From NCBI RefSeq assembly GCF_003722075.1, contig NZ_RDSK01000009.1:124001-188000 (forward strand): a stretch of 64,000 bases of DNA. The letters run 5' to 3'. Origin of the DNA: Methanohalophilus sp. RSK. GTDB taxonomy: Archaea; Halobacteriota; Methanosarcinia; Methanosarcinales; Methanosarcinaceae. Below are positions 18,728-27,786 of this stretch, one piece after another; position 1 is the stretch's first letter; each line of letters starts with the position of its first letter. The position numbers and the translations under genes were made by a program. The notes beneath the pieces were generated by a model, which worked only from the letters and a program-made list of their open reading frames with translations, did no database searches and was not told the origin of the DNA.

Positions 18728-19671
18728 CAGTTATCCCCCCTATGAACACGTGCCATGGGATGCCAGTAATCATGTTCTTCATGCTTGTGCTGCCATACAC
18801 CTTCAACAAGCCTGCGCTGTTCACCTGGGAGTTGTTCATCTTCTGGTTCCGGGACATTTTCTTCGGAGCCTTCGGTTGATTCAACTTCTTCGGATTCTGC
18901 TTTAACTTCCGGTTCTGCTTCAGGTACTTCTTCAGCAGCTTTTGCTTCTGTTGCTTCTTCTGTGGATTCAATATCCTCAGCTTCTGCAACTTCACCGGTT
19001 GCTTCTGCTTCCACAAGTTCTTCAACACCCGCACTTTCAGCTTCTTCAGGAACAACTTCTGCAACTGCCTCTTCCACAACCTCTTTCAGGTGGTAGGAAT
19101 CTGGCAACACAGCACCCGGATGGATAATTCTCACTTTACAGCCAATTGTACCGAGTTTTTTAACGGCTACCGCGAACCCTTCGTCCACAATATCATCAAC
19201 AGGTTTTCCTGCATGTTTGATATAGCCATTTACCATTTTCTCGACCCTTGACCTTGCACCCGTAACCTTCCCGGAGAGGATGATTTCACACCCAAGAGCA
19301 CCGGAATTCATAATGGCACGCATTGCATTGTGACCTGCTTTCCTGAAATACCAGCCACGTTCAATGGAAGAGGCAAGCCGTGTTGCCATCATCTGGGCAT
19401 TCAGTTCTGGCCTCTTTACTTCCTGTGCATCAATCTGAGGGTTATCAAGATTATAAAGGCGCCCGACATCTCTTGTGAGCCGGCGGATTACCTTTCCGGC
19501 CTTCCCTATAACCATACCGGGTTTTTCGGAATAAACAACAATCTGTGTCCCCATAGGGGTTCGATTGATCTCCATGCCACCATAACCGGCCCGACTCAGC
19601 TGGTTTGCGAAATATTCGTCAAGTGAGGCTTTCACATAGCCGTCCTCAACAAATTTCTTCTCTACTGCCAT
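18727..19671 (-). CDS. rps3: 30S ribosomal protein S3 (uS3) with long acidic C-terminal extension
   Basis: Small-subunit mRNA-entry protein. The KH domain ([21 protein letters not shown], about 48-68) and the S3 C-terminal domain ([20 protein letters not shown]) are intact and fill the first 195 residues or so. A tail of about 115 residues follows. It is rich in Glu, Ala, Val and Ser ([17 protein letters not shown] and similar), and the last residues return to His/Arg-containing sequence ([20 protein letters not shown]). The tail makes the protein 314 residues, against about 210-250 in most archaea. It is low-complexity, probably disordered, and may reflect salt adaptation. It overlaps L29 by one codon-sharing ATGA. 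Confidence 0.95.
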   Translation of the reverse strand: MAVEKKFVEDGYVKASLDEYFANQLSRAGYGGMEINRTPMGTQIVVYSEKPGMVIGKAGKVIRRLTRDVGRLYNLDNPQIDAQEVKRPELNAQMMATRLASSIERGWYFRKAGHNAMRAIMNSGALGCEIILSGKVTGARSRVEKMVNGYIKHAGKPVDDIVDEGFAVAVKKLGTIGCKVRIIHPGAVLPDSYHLKEVVEEAVAEVVPEEAESAGVEELVEAEATGEVAEAEDIESTEEATEAKAAEEVPEAEPEVKAESEEVESTEGSEENVPEPEDEQLPGEQRRLVEGVWQHKHEEHDYWHPMARVHRGDN

Positions 19672-19672
19672 T

Positions 19673-20128
19673 TTAGCGCACCTCGCTCAGAATAATTTCG
19701 ATATTTACGGTTTCCGTATTCTTGGGGGTAGCCCTTCCACGAGCCCTGGGGCGCATTCCATGGATAACCCGGCCTTTCTTTGTAGAAACATGGTTTATGT
19801 ACATTTGAGAAGGATCAAGACCCTTGTATTCTGCATTGCTCTCAGCATTCTCTAAAAGTTTGAGAACTTCTGCAGCCACTTTTACAGGATAACGACCTGC
19901 TGCCATTGGACCTTTCTTGTGCCCAAGACTGTCATTGTGCCTCCTGAATGGTACAGCCCTTTTGAAATCAATTACCTCTCCAAGATAATTCTTTGCAGAT
20001 GTCGTACGCATTCCTTTAAGCTCGCGACAGAGTTCACGTGATTTCTTGGGAGATATATGTAGCTCTGAACCCATAGCTCTGGCACTTGTTGCTGGCTCAA
20101 GTTCCGTTGAATAATCAATTCTTGCCAT
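19673..20128 (-). CDS. rpl22: 50S ribosomal protein L22 (uL22)
   Basis: Lines the exit tunnel. The 151-residue archaeal form has [21 protein letters not shown], the tunnel loop region [27 protein letters not shown] and the C-terminal [11 protein letters not shown] beta hairpin. The ATG at 20126-20128 is preferred over a TTG two codons upstream because GGTGA is properly placed. Confidence 0.95.
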   Translation of the reverse strand: MARIDYSTELEPATSARAMGSELHISPKKSRELCRELKGMRTTSAKNYLGEVIDFKRAVPFRRHNDSLGHKKGPMAAGRYPVKVAAEVLKLLENAESNAEYKGLDPSQMYINHVSTKKGRVIHGMRPRARGRATPKNTETVNIEIILSEVR

Positions 20129-20139
20129 TAACAATCACC

Positions 20140-20553
20140 TTACTTAAGTGGTACGAATTTACTGGAACGGGTTGCACCAACACCAGCGCTTCCGTGGGAA
20201 ACTCTGCCTCTTGTCTGTGCGAATTCTCCAAACCTGTGACCTACCATCTCAGGCTGTACATCTACACTTACGAATTCTTTACCGTTGTAAACTGCAATTT
20301 GCTTACCTACCATTTCAGGGAAAATTATCATTGACCTGTGGTGGGTTCGCACACTATCCTTTCCAGCCCTGAATTTCTCCAGGACTTTTTTATGCCCATC
20401 GGGAAGCCCACGGCGAATGGTCCTCCTTTCCCTTGCGGGAAGAAGTTCGGCGAATTGCTCAATACTCAATTCCTTGAGCTCATCCACAGATTTGCCCCGA
20501 TAGGTATATTCTCCTTTCCTCTTTGGTAACCTTGATGAAGATTTTTTAGCCAT
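20140..20553 (-). CDS. rps19: 30S ribosomal protein S19 (uS19)
   Basis: Small-subunit head protein of 137 residues, the archaeal/eukaryotic (S15) length. The N terminus is [19 protein letters not shown]; the conserved C-terminal region reads [19 protein letters not shown], followed by the signature [23 protein letters not shown] precedes the ATG. Confidence 0.95.
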   Translation of the reverse strand: MAKKSSSRLPKRKGEYTYRGKSVDELKELSIEQFAELLPARERRTIRRGLPDGHKKVLEKFRAGKDSVRTHHRSMIIFPEMVGKQIAVYNGKEFVSVDVQPEMVGHRFGEFAQTRGRVSHGSAGVGATRSSKFVPLK

Positions 20554-20566
20554 ATATACACCTCAT

Positions 20567-21280
20567 TTAACGCTTTCCGGTCCTCCGGGCTGCAATCTGT
20601 CCTACCTTCCTGCCAGGTGGGGCGTTCCTGCCTACGGTAGTTGGTTTGCCTGGATGTTGCCTGTTACCTCCACCGAATGGGTGGTCAATAACATTCATTG
20701 CAATACCGGAAACTCTCGGATACTTGGCTGCCCTGGATCTTAACTTGTGATACTTCTTACCGGCCTTCAGGAATGGTTTCTCGGCACGCCCGCCACCAGC
20801 AACAACCCCGATAGAGGCCCTGCATTTTGGATTCAGCCATTTCATTTCACCTGAAGGAAGCTGGACAACTGTCCTATTCCTTTCATGACCCACAAGGGTA
20901 GCATAGGCACCTGATGAACGAGCAAAAGCTCCACCATCGTTTGGTTTGGATTCTATGTTGCAAAGTGGTACACCTTCCGGGATCTCAGCCAGCGGGAGGA
21001 TGTTACCCTGTTTGATCTCTGCAGAGATACCGCATTCAATGCGATCCCCTATACCGATACTTTCCGGAACGAGAATTAAACGTTCTTCGCCACTTTCAAA
21101 GGAAACCCTTGCTATAGGGGCGGATCTTGCTGGATCATGGACAATTTCCACCACATCGGCAAAAATTGTGCTGCCTTCTTCAACTGAAGGATGCTTAAGA
21201 GCAGCTTTATAGCGATGTGAAGGTGCCCTGTATGTAGGTGTGCCACGACCCCTGTTCTGTGATATAATTCGTCTTGCCAT
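20567..21280 (-). CDS. rpl2: 50S ribosomal protein L2 (uL2)
   Basis: Peptidyl-transferase-centre protein of 237 residues. It carries [20 protein letters not shown] at the start, the OB/SH3-like domains, and the signature [20 protein letters not shown]-type loop (here [15 protein letters not shown]) that contains the catalytically important histidine. GAGGTG lies upstream of the ATG. Confidence 0.96.
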   Translation of the reverse strand: MARRIISQNRGRGTPTYRAPSHRYKAALKHPSVEEGSTIFADVVEIVHDPARSAPIARVSFESGEERLILVPESIGIGDRIECGISAEIKQGNILPLAEIPEGVPLCNIESKPNDGGAFARSSGAYATLVGHERNRTVVQLPSGEMKWLNPKCRASIGVVAGGGRAEKPFLKAGKKYHKLRSRAAKYPRVSGIAMNVIDHPFGGGNRQHPGKPTTVGRNAPPGRKVGQIAARRTGKR

Positions 21281-21291
21281 AAATCAACACC

Positions 21292-21540
21292 TCACATCAA
21301 ACCAATACGTGTAGCAATCTCGTGTGCTGCATCTACTTCATCAAATGTGACAAGAGCCTTTTTTTCTCCCTTCATCGTTGTCGTTATGCAAACGGACTTT
21401 ACGGGGAAACCGTAGATCTTTATCACATCTTCCTTGATCTGGCTCTTGTTGGCACGGGTATCGACAACAAACTGAAGTTTGTTATCCTCCATATGCGTCA
21501 TAGCTTTTTCGGTGATGAACGGGAATTTAATAGCGCTCAT
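21292..21540 (-). CDS. rpl23: 50S ribosomal protein L23 (uL23)
   Basis: Exit-tunnel protein that docks SRP. The 82-residue protein begins [14 protein letters not shown] and contains [23 protein letters not shown], the L23 signature. An upstream in-frame extension to 21582 lies within L4 and is rejected. The start overlaps the L4 stop by 4 bp. Confidence 0.94.
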   Translation of the reverse strand: MSAIKFPFITEKAMTHMEDNKLQFVVDTRANKSQIKEDVIKIYGFPVKSVCITTTMKGEKKALVTFDEVDAAHEIATRIGLM

Positions 21541-22298
21541 ATGAACATGTCCTCCAGACTGGATATTGCGGATTCTGTCCATACCGTCAGTCGTCCTGCC
21601 TTTGCACCGGGTGCAAGTAATTCAGTATAAAGTGAATCTACTGTTGTAACATCCACACCTGGCAGATTACGTGCCGAGCGGAATATTGGACTTTCTGAAC
21701 CGGCAACGATCAGAACACTCTTTTTGTTTTTGTATTTCCTTCCTCTCATCTTACCTTTACCGGCCCTGATGGAGCGGCTGTTTTTGGCACGCAGGACATC
21801 ATCATAAGCACCTGCTGCTTCGAGGAATTTAATAACTTCTGCTGTTTTCTCAACATCCTGCAGGGCATCTTCTGCTACAAGAGGCAGGGTAGCGTCACAT
21901 ACATGACCTCGTCCTTTCACGAGTTCTGCATTAATTGTAGTTGCTATTGCAGAGCGAACTGCAAGACGTTTCTCTTTTTTGTTAACCTTCTCTGTCCTGT
22001 CAGCTTCAGGTTTTGGTGGATGGGTACGCCTTCCGCCTACTGCCTGGGGAACTCTTGCAACCCGGCTTCCGTTGACAAGCCTTGGAATCTGAGCAACACC
22101 TCTACCGGACCCCCAGGAGACTGCAGAAGTTTCCATTCCGGCATACATCCTGGGACCATAGGGCTGGTACCTTTTAGACTGGGAAGAAAGCACGGTCCTT
22201 TTGATAAGATCCGGCCTGTAAACCTCTTCGAAAACATCGGGCAAGGTTATTTCACCTTTGGAATTACCTGAAATATCAAGAATATTTGCTGTGACCAT
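21537..22298 (-). CDS. rpl4: 50S ribosomal protein L4 (uL4), archaeal L4e form
   Basis: Large-subunit tunnel protein of 253 residues. It shows the archaeal/eukaryotic N terminus ([20 protein letters not shown]), the long internal tunnel loop ([31 protein letters not shown]) and the C-terminal domain [26 protein letters not shown] precedes the ATG, 5 bp after the L3 stop. Confidence 0.95.
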   Translation of the reverse strand: MVTANILDISGNSKGEITLPDVFEEVYRPDLIKRTVLSSQSKRYQPYGPRMYAGMETSAVSWGSGRGVAQIPRLVNGSRVARVPQAVGGRRTHPPKPEADRTEKVNKKEKRLAVRSAIATTINAELVKGRGHVCDATLPLVAEDALQDVEKTAEVIKFLEAAGAYDDVLRAKNSRSIRAGKGKMRGRKYKNKKSVLIVAGSESPIFRSARNLPGVDVTTVDSLYTELLAPGAKAGRLTVWTESAISSLEDMFI

Positions 22299-22303
22299 TT
22301 ATC

Positions 22304-23317
22304 TCACCCCTGCCTGGACTGTGTGTTTATATGCATAAGCTGAGGTTCTCCAACAGCAGATGTCTTTGGCCTGGTTGGTTCCCTGAGCCTGATAAGTCTC
22401 TTGGATGGACCGGGGACAGTACCCTTTACAAGGATATAATCTCCACCGACAAGGCCGTAGTTAACAAATCCTCCTGCAGGATTTACTTCGTCACCATCAG
22501 AAGATACTTTCAGGATACGTTTGTTATACTCGGTACGCTGATGGTAACCGGCCTGGCCCATTTGTGGAACTCTCCAGCTTACATGTGGCGGATTCCATGG
22601 CCCAAGAGTACCTACCTGACGCAAACTGCTCTGACGAGAGTGTTTGTTCTTTGCCAGCTGGATACCCCATCTTTTTACAGGCCCTTCAGTACCGTAGCCT
22701 CTTGTGATAGCGGCCACATCGATGATATTGCCTTCCGAGAAGATATCAGAGATTCCAACCTTGCTTCCAAGTATATACTTTGCATACTCAAACTTGGCTT
22801 TTACATCAAAACCGCTAATTGCAGTTTCCATAATATCCGCTTTCTTCTTTGGAATCCCATTTACTGAAGACGGGATTGTATATGTGATCACACGAATCTC
22901 GGAAACTTTCCCTTCTTCCACAATGGAAGCCATATTTTCAAGTGATTTTTCCGTATCGTAATTTTTGGGAGTCTTTATCCTGCGTCCAATGTCGCCATCC
23001 AGATTTGCTGACCATGCCTCTGAAATTGTTTTTTCTCCATAAGGAGTGTCCTTATAGGCACGTATTGCTGCAATACCAATCTGCGGTGTTTCGATAACAG
23101 TAACAGGTACGGCAATCTCAGCGCCTTCAGTCAAACTGTTTTTGGCGTCGTCAATCATAATTACATGGGTCATTCCGACCTTGTAACCTGCAAATCCCTG
23201 CAATTTTGGCTCACCTTCAGCCTCAGGCCATGACCTGAACCTTGGGATGTGGCTCTTTGCTCTTTTGCGTGGACTGAACGCTAGAGAACCTCGCCTTGGT
23301 CTGTGTATTGTTGGCAC
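22304..23317 (-). CDS. rpl3: 50S ribosomal protein L3 (uL3)
   Basis: First gene of the superoperon; large-subunit assembly protein of 337 residues. The archaeal N terminus [20 protein letters not shown] is followed by [14 protein letters not shown] and the conserved [25 protein letters not shown] region with its basic thumb. The start codon is GTG (23315-23317) preceded by AAGGAG six bases upstream. The leader upstream is about 300 nt. Confidence 0.95.
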   Translation of the reverse strand: MPTIHRPRRGSLAFSPRKRAKSHIPRFRSWPEAEGEPKLQGFAGYKVGMTHVIMIDDAKNSLTEGAEIAVPVTVIETPQIGIAAIRAYKDTPYGEKTISEAWSANLDGDIGRRIKTPKNYDTEKSLENMASIVEEGKVSEIRVITYTIPSSVNGIPKKKADIMETAISGFDVKAKFEYAKYILGSKVGISDIFSEGNIIDVAAITRGYGTEGPVKRWGIQLAKNKHSRQSSLRQVGTLGPWNPPHVSWRVPQMGQAGYHQRTEYNKRILKVSSDGDEVNPAGGFVNYGLVGGDYILVKGTVPGPSKRLIRLREPTRPKTSAVGEPQLMHINTQSRQG

Positions 23318-23673
23318 TTGTATTCTCCTTGAATTTTTTTATGTTCAATCGCTTACGCAGGTTGAATTAACAAAAGAGTGTGTTGGGCTACCTATCAAGG
23401 TTTGAGCTCAACATGGATATTCTACGTTATGCGGATAGGAGCAGCAATACTGCAACATCATCACAAAAAGATTTACACATCTACCATCCACACATACACA
23501 ACGCGCATGCATGGGGGCTTTCATTGAATTGGCCCACTGATGGTCTATGTTAAATCCTACATTTCCACACTTTTTGCCTACCTGCGAAGTATGTATCATC
23601 TACATACTATATTCTCAGCTTGGGCTGTATGATGTCATATTAGGTATATAAATGCTTTGGAACAAAAACAGTG
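23318..23673. promoter_or_regulatory. Divergent promoter region and long leader of the ribosomal protein operon
   Basis: No credible gene is seen in this 356-bp gap. The sequence TATATAAA at 23644-23651 can act as a TATA box for the methyltransferase gene (about 26 bp before its start, so a leaderless mRNA). Its complement TTTATATA can serve the ribosomal operon on the minus strand, giving a transcript start near 23620 and a leader of about 300 nt before L3. The leader contains the AAGGAG ribosome-binding site at its 3' end. A 63-codon frame inside it (23408-23599) has no family resemblance and was not annotated. Confidence 0.4.
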
Positions 23674-24747
23674 ATGCAGGAAACAACACCTTTAAAAGCA
23701 CCAATCAACCATTGGAATGCAATGAAAAACAAAGACAAATTCACCAAACCGATAAGTTCTGACCATGATGGCTTGCGCTTTGCTACTCCTGAAATTGTAG
23801 CAAAGTACCGGGCCAGGAGACTTAAATGTGACGTTCTGGCGGATATAAGTTGTGGTATCGGCGGACAGACCATTTTCTTTGCAAAGGAGTGCAAAAAAGT
23901 CTATGCCATAGAGATAGACCCTGTAAAGATAGAACATGCCAAAAAGAACTGTCATTTATATGGAGTGGACAATGTCGAATTTATCTGTGGTGACGCCCTT
24001 GACCACGAAATAATACATAAACTTCCTGAACTCGATGTCGTGTTTTCTGATCCTGCAAGGCCCCAAAAAGAGGAGAGGCGCCTACTTTCCAGCATTACAC
24101 CATCCATAGAAGATATGATTAATGCTTATTCATCCCGGACTAAAGGATTCGCCTTTGAAGTGCCTCCCCAGTTAACTCCAGAAAGGATCCCCTTTGATTG
24201 TGAAATGGAATACCTGTCACTAAATGGTAAAATAAATCGCCTTACATTATACTTAAACCATCTCAAAAAATGTAACAGGTCCGCTACTACACTGCCTTCC
24301 GAAGAATCACTGTGTGGCAGCGGGAAAGGAGAAATCCCCGAATCAGAAATAATGAAAAAATTTGCATATGAACCTGAACCATCTGTTGTGAAAGCAGATA
24401 TTCTGCCCGAACTTGCAGAAAAAATGAGCAAGAGAGATAATAAAACATATTTGTTCCGAATTGATTCGAAAAGGGCATTAATGACATCTGATGAAAAATT
24501 GAATTCCCCCTTGCTTAAAAATCAGTATGTTGTGCTGGCAGAGACAAAGGTATCTGTTGAAGATATCAATAGTAAACTTAAAGAACTAAATGCCAAAAAT
24601 GCATTGATAAGAGGAAAAATTGACCCTGACGATTACTGGAATTTCCGTAATCGCATAGAAGACGGATTAAATGGCGATAAAGCAATTCATCTCTATATTA
24701 CTGACAATTCTGCGATTATATGCCAGCCACTTGTTGAAAAAGATTAA
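23674..24747 (+). CDS. Class I SAM-dependent methyltransferase with THUMP-like C-terminal domain
   Basis: A probable RNA methyltransferase. The N-terminal half is a Rossmann methyltransferase: motif I LADISCGIGGQTIFFA (about 53-68), acidic loop AIEIDPVKIEHAKKN, VEFICGDALD, and the catalytic-site-like VVFSDPARP (about 125-133) where many RNA and DNA methyltransferases have NPP-type motifs. The C-terminal half ends with a segment resembling the THUMP-like domain found after such methyltransferases. The start is placed at ATG 23674 (a GTG codon directly precedes it) because a TATA box lies 26 bp upstream. The stop codon is shared through a TTAA palindrome with the convergent receiver gene. The substrate is unknown. 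Confidence 0.75.
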   Translation: MQETTPLKAPINHWNAMKNKDKFTKPISSDHDGLRFATPEIVAKYRARRLKCDVLADISCGIGGQTIFFAKECKKVYAIEIDPVKIEHAKKNCHLYGVDNVEFICGDALDHEIIHKLPELDVVFSDPARPQKEERRLLSSITPSIEDMINAYSSRTKGFAFEVPPQLTPERIPFDCEMEYLSLNGKINRLTLYLNHLKKCNRSATTLPSEESLCGSGKGEIPESEIMKKFAYEPEPSVVKADILPELAEKMSKRDNKTYLFRIDSKRALMTSDEKLNSPLLKNQYVVLAETKVSVEDINSKLKELNAKNALIRGKIDPDDYWNFRNRIEDGLNGDKAIHLYITDNSAIICQPLVEKD

Positions 24748-25115
24748 TCCAGAAGGCTACAAACACATTCTATGAGTTCATCGTTGCCAAAGGGTTTGGT
24801 AATATAATCTTCAGCTTTGAGAATATCCAATCCCATCATTTTGTCAAAATCATGATTCCTGGCAGTCAGAAGAACAACTGGCAAATGTTCGTACTTTTCT
24901 TTAATGCGGTGAAAAACTTCCCACCCATCCATGCCCGGCATCATAACATCAAGAAGGACAAGATCCGGCAGGGATGATTCAAGCATCAAAAGACATTCTT
25001 CCCCGCTGGAAGCACACGATGTAGAAATATTATTCAATTCCAACAAACTTTGAAGAAGGTCACGTAAATGTGCTTCGTCATCCACTACAAGTACTTTCTT
25101 CCCAAAACTACCCAT
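24744..25115 (-). CDS. Single-domain response regulator (CheY-like receiver)
   Basis: A 123-residue stand-alone receiver domain that would accept phosphate from a histidine kinase. Acidic residues D12 and D13, the phosphorylation site D56 (LVLLDVMMPGMDGW), T84 and K107 are all in place, so it should be active. There is no output domain, so it works by protein binding or as a phosphorelay step. No kinase is adjacent; the PAS/GAF kinase at 59370-62153 is a possible but unproven partner. Its stop codon overlaps that of the convergent methyltransferase gene. Confidence 0.9.
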   Translation of the reverse strand: MGSFGKKVLVVDDEAHLRDLLQSLLELNNISTSCASSGEECLLMLESSLPDLVLLDVMMPGMDGWEVFHRIKEKYEHLPVVLLTARNHDFDKMMGLDILKAEDYITKPFGNDELIECVCSLLD

Positions 25116-25149
25116 CCTATATACCCCAAAAATAAATTAATGAGAAAAG

Positions 25150-25683
25150 TCAATTGATTTTAATATCCACTTTCCCGGCTTCTTCCCTAACAGAAAATAT
25201 TACCTCAAGGACACCATTATGGAAAGTTGCTTTTGCACTATTAGGATCTACTTTTAGAGGCATTTCGAGAGTTTCGGAATATGTATAATATTTATTGGAA
25301 GCATTGATCTCCAGGTACTGGTCTGTTGCACAGACAGAAATATCATCTCTGGACATACCTGAAATTTCTGCGGTAACATACACTTCCCCGTCTATTTCAA
25401 GAACGTCTATCAGAGGCTTTTTCCCATCTATGGATATGGGACCATCCAAAGGATCAATTTCTTCTTCAAAATCATTATAATCAGATGGGATATTGCCAAA
25501 TTCCCTGATTTCAGGATCCTCATTAGCACGTTGTGTAATAGAAAAACCATAAATGAAAGGCTCATCAGAGAATTCTTCTATACCTACTCCGAATCTCTGC
25601 ATCATCTGTTCGATCATATCAGTAATATCACTGAAAGAATCATCACTACCAGACGGATTGTTTCCTTTCTTTTTATCTGCCAT
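25150..25683 (-). CDS. Hsp20/alpha-crystallin family protein
   Basis: A small heat-shock-type chaperone of 177 residues. The C-terminal half is an alpha-crystallin domain: KPLIDVLEIDGEVYVTAEISGMSRDDISV (beta strands 2-5 and the typical DI-V turn) and ATFHNGVLEVIFSV, matching the family A-x-x-x-N-G-V-L motif. The N-terminal half is acidic and resembles gas-vesicle-associated GvpH-type Hsp20 proteins more than classical Hsp16, but no other gas vesicle gene is in the window. The ATG at 25681-25683 is preferred over an upstream start because homologous-looking sequence begins there (MADKKKG). Confidence 0.75.
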   Translation of the reverse strand: MADKKKGNNPSGSDDSFSDITDMIEQMMQRFGVGIEEFSDEPFIYGFSITQRANEDPEIREFGNIPSDYNDFEEEIDPLDGPISIDGKKPLIDVLEIDGEVYVTAEISGMSRDDISVCATDQYLEINASNKYYTYSETLEMPLKVDPNSAKATFHNGVLEVIFSVREEAGKVDIKIN

Positions 25684-25758
25684 ATTGACCCGTTCCATAA
25701 ATAAATAAATACTTGTCACTTAGAGATATTTGGCCATAAAGCCGCACATGAGCAAGGA

Positions 25759-25965
25759 TTATTTACCCTTGCGTTTATCGGCAGAAAGTAAATCAGATTC
25801 ATAGTATAATTCAGAAGAGTGTCGGGACAAACCATAATCCCTATTGCATTTCACCTCATCATCCATATTATCCATCTTATGGGATAGGGAAGAAAGGTCT
25901 TCGTGCAACTTTTTTGTTTTTTCTACCATATTCCTGAATTCTGCAATGTCGAGGGTTTTGGGCAT
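25759..25965 (-). CDS. Small charged coiled-coil protein of unknown function
   Basis: A 68-residue protein that I do not recognise. About residues 8-45 form a predicted amphipathic helix (FRNMVEKTKKLHEDLSSLSHKMDNMDDE) with heptad-like spacing. The C-terminal third is polar with the basic ending SADKRKGK. It lies between the HTH/DUF1724 regulator and the Hsp20 gene on the same strand. The ATG at 25963-25965 gives a compact start; an upstream in-frame Met six codons earlier is possible. The call that it is a gene rests on context and composition only. Confidence 0.5.
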   Translation of the reverse strand: MPKTLDIAEFRNMVEKTKKLHEDLSSLSHKMDNMDDEVKCNRDYGLSRHSSELYYESDLLSADKRKGK

Positions 25966-26056
25966 CGAGTCACCACTCTTCAAACTTAAAGTCCACCGTT
26001 ATCATATAAATACTATTTCGTTTCATGTATTAATAATGAACGCAGGACAATAGTAA

Positions 26057-26836
26057 TTATTCCTTCTTTTGTGACTCAAGGCAACAGTATTCAAACAGAT
26101 CATGTCCCCATTTTATAGCTGCTTCACTGGTACTGATAAGTTTAGTGTGATCATATATTCCTTTCTGGTTAAGGAGGGACAACAGGAAAAACCCGTCCGC
26201 ACAGACCATAGTAACTACCGGCAAATTACCCTCGTGGATATATATGTTGGTGTTATCCATTCCAAAAAAAACCTCTGCATCTTCCCCATGATCTTCAACA
26301 ATACGTTCATAGACATCATTGGTGAAAATCAGGTTTATCTCCACACCTTTTCTAGCCAATTCCAAAAAATGCCTGACATAATAAGGATGGAAATAAGAAG
26401 TGATGGCTATAACATGGCGACTTACAAGCAGATGGTCTATTAATTCCTGAGGCGGATCAAATAGAGAATTGATATCCGGTTCAATGACCTTTGAATCACC
26501 CAGATCACCCAGCCGTTCCATAAATTGCATTGGAAGAGCGGAAATATCCCTGGAAAACCAGTATACAGGGTTCTTTTCAAGCGTATTGGTCAGTTTAAAA
26601 ATCGGCAATATATTCTGCACTACAATATTACCAAAAATAGACAGTTCATATTCACCATCTTTCTGCACAAGAATATCATTATCTTTAAGAAGTTTTATCT
26701 GAGGAAGCACACCGGTTGATGTGACATCAAGAGCCTTTTTGATAGCGGCCAGATTCCGGGAGCCATCTTTTAGATAGACAAGCAAGTTTTTCCGTTTTTC
26801 CGAGCGACATACAAGCTCGACTATAGACACACCCAT
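26057..26836 (-). CDS. HTH transcriptional regulator with DUF1724 (methanogen Msr-type)
   Basis: A 259-residue DNA-binding protein. The N-terminal winged helix (about 5-75: KRKNLLVYLKDGSRNLAAIKKALDVTSTGVLPQIKLL) is ArsR-like. The C-terminal region with SRHVIAITSYFHPYYVRHFLEL and VEINLIFTNDVYERI is the DUF1724 effector domain found almost only in Methanosarcinales and halophilic archaea. Family members (Msr proteins of Methanosarcina) regulate methyltransferase and other catabolic genes. The target here is unknown. Its 3' neighbours are the small coiled-coil and Hsp20 genes and its 5' neighbour is the degenerate HD gene, all on the same strand. Confidence 0.85.
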   Translation of the reverse strand: MGVSIVELVCRSEKRKNLLVYLKDGSRNLAAIKKALDVTSTGVLPQIKLLKDNDILVQKDGEYELSIFGNIVVQNILPIFKLTNTLEKNPVYWFSRDISALPMQFMERLGDLGDSKVIEPDINSLFDPPQELIDHLLVSRHVIAITSYFHPYYVRHFLELARKGVEINLIFTNDVYERIVEDHGEDAEVFFGMDNTNIYIHEGNLPVVTMVCADGFFLLSLLNQKGIYDHTKLISTSEAAIKWGHDLFEYCCLESQKKE

Positions 26837-26859
26837 ATTAGTACCACAAAATAAAAAAA

Positions 26860-27747
26860 TCAGGTATCACTGAAGAACTGTTCGACACATCCCTTCAATT
26901 GTTTATACATTGGGCTATCGATAATACTGTGAGGCTGGGATTCAAATGACTTTAGCAATCGGCCATAATACCATTTATGAGATTCTTTTCCTACTATAAA
27001 ATGGTTCCATATTATATTACCATGAATATTTTCCTCATCCCGCATATCCCTGATGCTGGCAAGTTTGTCTGCACAGAAGAGGAGTTTGACATCCCTTCCA
27101 ACATCTTCAAGTGCCTTCAGGCAGGCTTCATTGCGCTCCTTCCACATATTTTTATCAACAGATAACAGGGAGGGATCATCTGTTTGGTCCAGTTCAGATA
27201 CTGCTCTTACAAAATTTACAACCGTCTCACCAAACTGATTCTCCACTTCAACCATATCTATTTTAGACTCTTTTTTGATCGAATTCAACAAACCTGCAAT
27301 TACAACTATATCAGGGGCACTGTTCTTCAAGAGGATTGATGCAACGTCCATTGGATGAGAGATATAGGGCGTCCTGGAAAATCGCCTTGCTGTATCCCGG
27401 TGTGCATTATAGGCAAACTCGAAAGCTTCAGGTACTGAGAGAACGTAATGCCCTGCTCGTGAAGAGGTCTCGTATTTCTCTTCAAGCTCCAGCAGATGGA
27501 TCCGGAAGTTGGCTTTCCTGAGATGTTCGTGTATGATGAGTTGACCATTTTCATGGATCAATACTGACTGATAAGGCTCACTTTTCCATATACGCCTGGA
27601 AGGCACATCCGACCACTCGGCCATGTAGAAAAAGCGATCCGGCAATTCAGGAAGTTCGTCTCCTATTTCTGCACTATGAACTATGACACCTGTTGGCTTT
27701 TTCTTAGAATCGGTACAATAAGTGGCTATATAATTTCTCAGATTCAT
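26860..27747 (-). CDS. HD-domain protein with degenerate metal site (RelA/SpoT-HD-like)
   Basis: A 295-residue protein with an HD-superfamily domain resembling the (p)ppGpp hydrolase region. It keeps H116 (AYNAHRD), R..TPYISHPMDVASIL with H131, and the late aspartate in CADKLASIRDM. The defining His-Asp pair, normally ALLHDVVED, reads AGLLNSIKKE with N155-S156. Loss of HD predicts loss of the bound metal and hence no phosphohydrolase activity; a ligand-sensing role is possible. The N-terminal 100 residues are not recognised. ATG 27745-27747 has GGTG eight bases upstream. It precedes the Msr-type regulator by 24 bp. Confidence 0.7.
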   Translation of the reverse strand: MNLRNYIATYCTDSKKKPTGVIVHSAEIGDELPELPDRFFYMAEWSDVPSRRIWKSEPYQSVLIHENGQLIIHEHLRKANFRIHLLELEEKYETSSRAGHYVLSVPEAFEFAYNAHRDTARRFSRTPYISHPMDVASILLKNSAPDIVVIAGLLNSIKKESKIDMVEVENQFGETVVNFVRAVSELDQTDDPSLLSVDKNMWKERNEACLKALEDVGRDVKLLFCADKLASIRDMRDEENIHGNIIWNHFIVGKESHKWYYGRLLKSFESQPHSIIDSPMYKQLKGCVEQFFSDT

Positions 27748-27786
27748 GGTAAACACCGTTTTTATATTAATATTATAGTGAAGGAA

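Noticed and set aside
18785-19127. Serine-rich frames opposite the S3 acidic tail and a Lys-rich frame alongside it
   Set aside because: By-products of the low-complexity Glu/Ala codons of the S3 extension read on other frames.
23408-23599. 63-codon Cys-rich frame in the L3 leader
   Set aside because: Composition is odd, no ribosome-binding site, and it sits in what is better explained as an operon leader.
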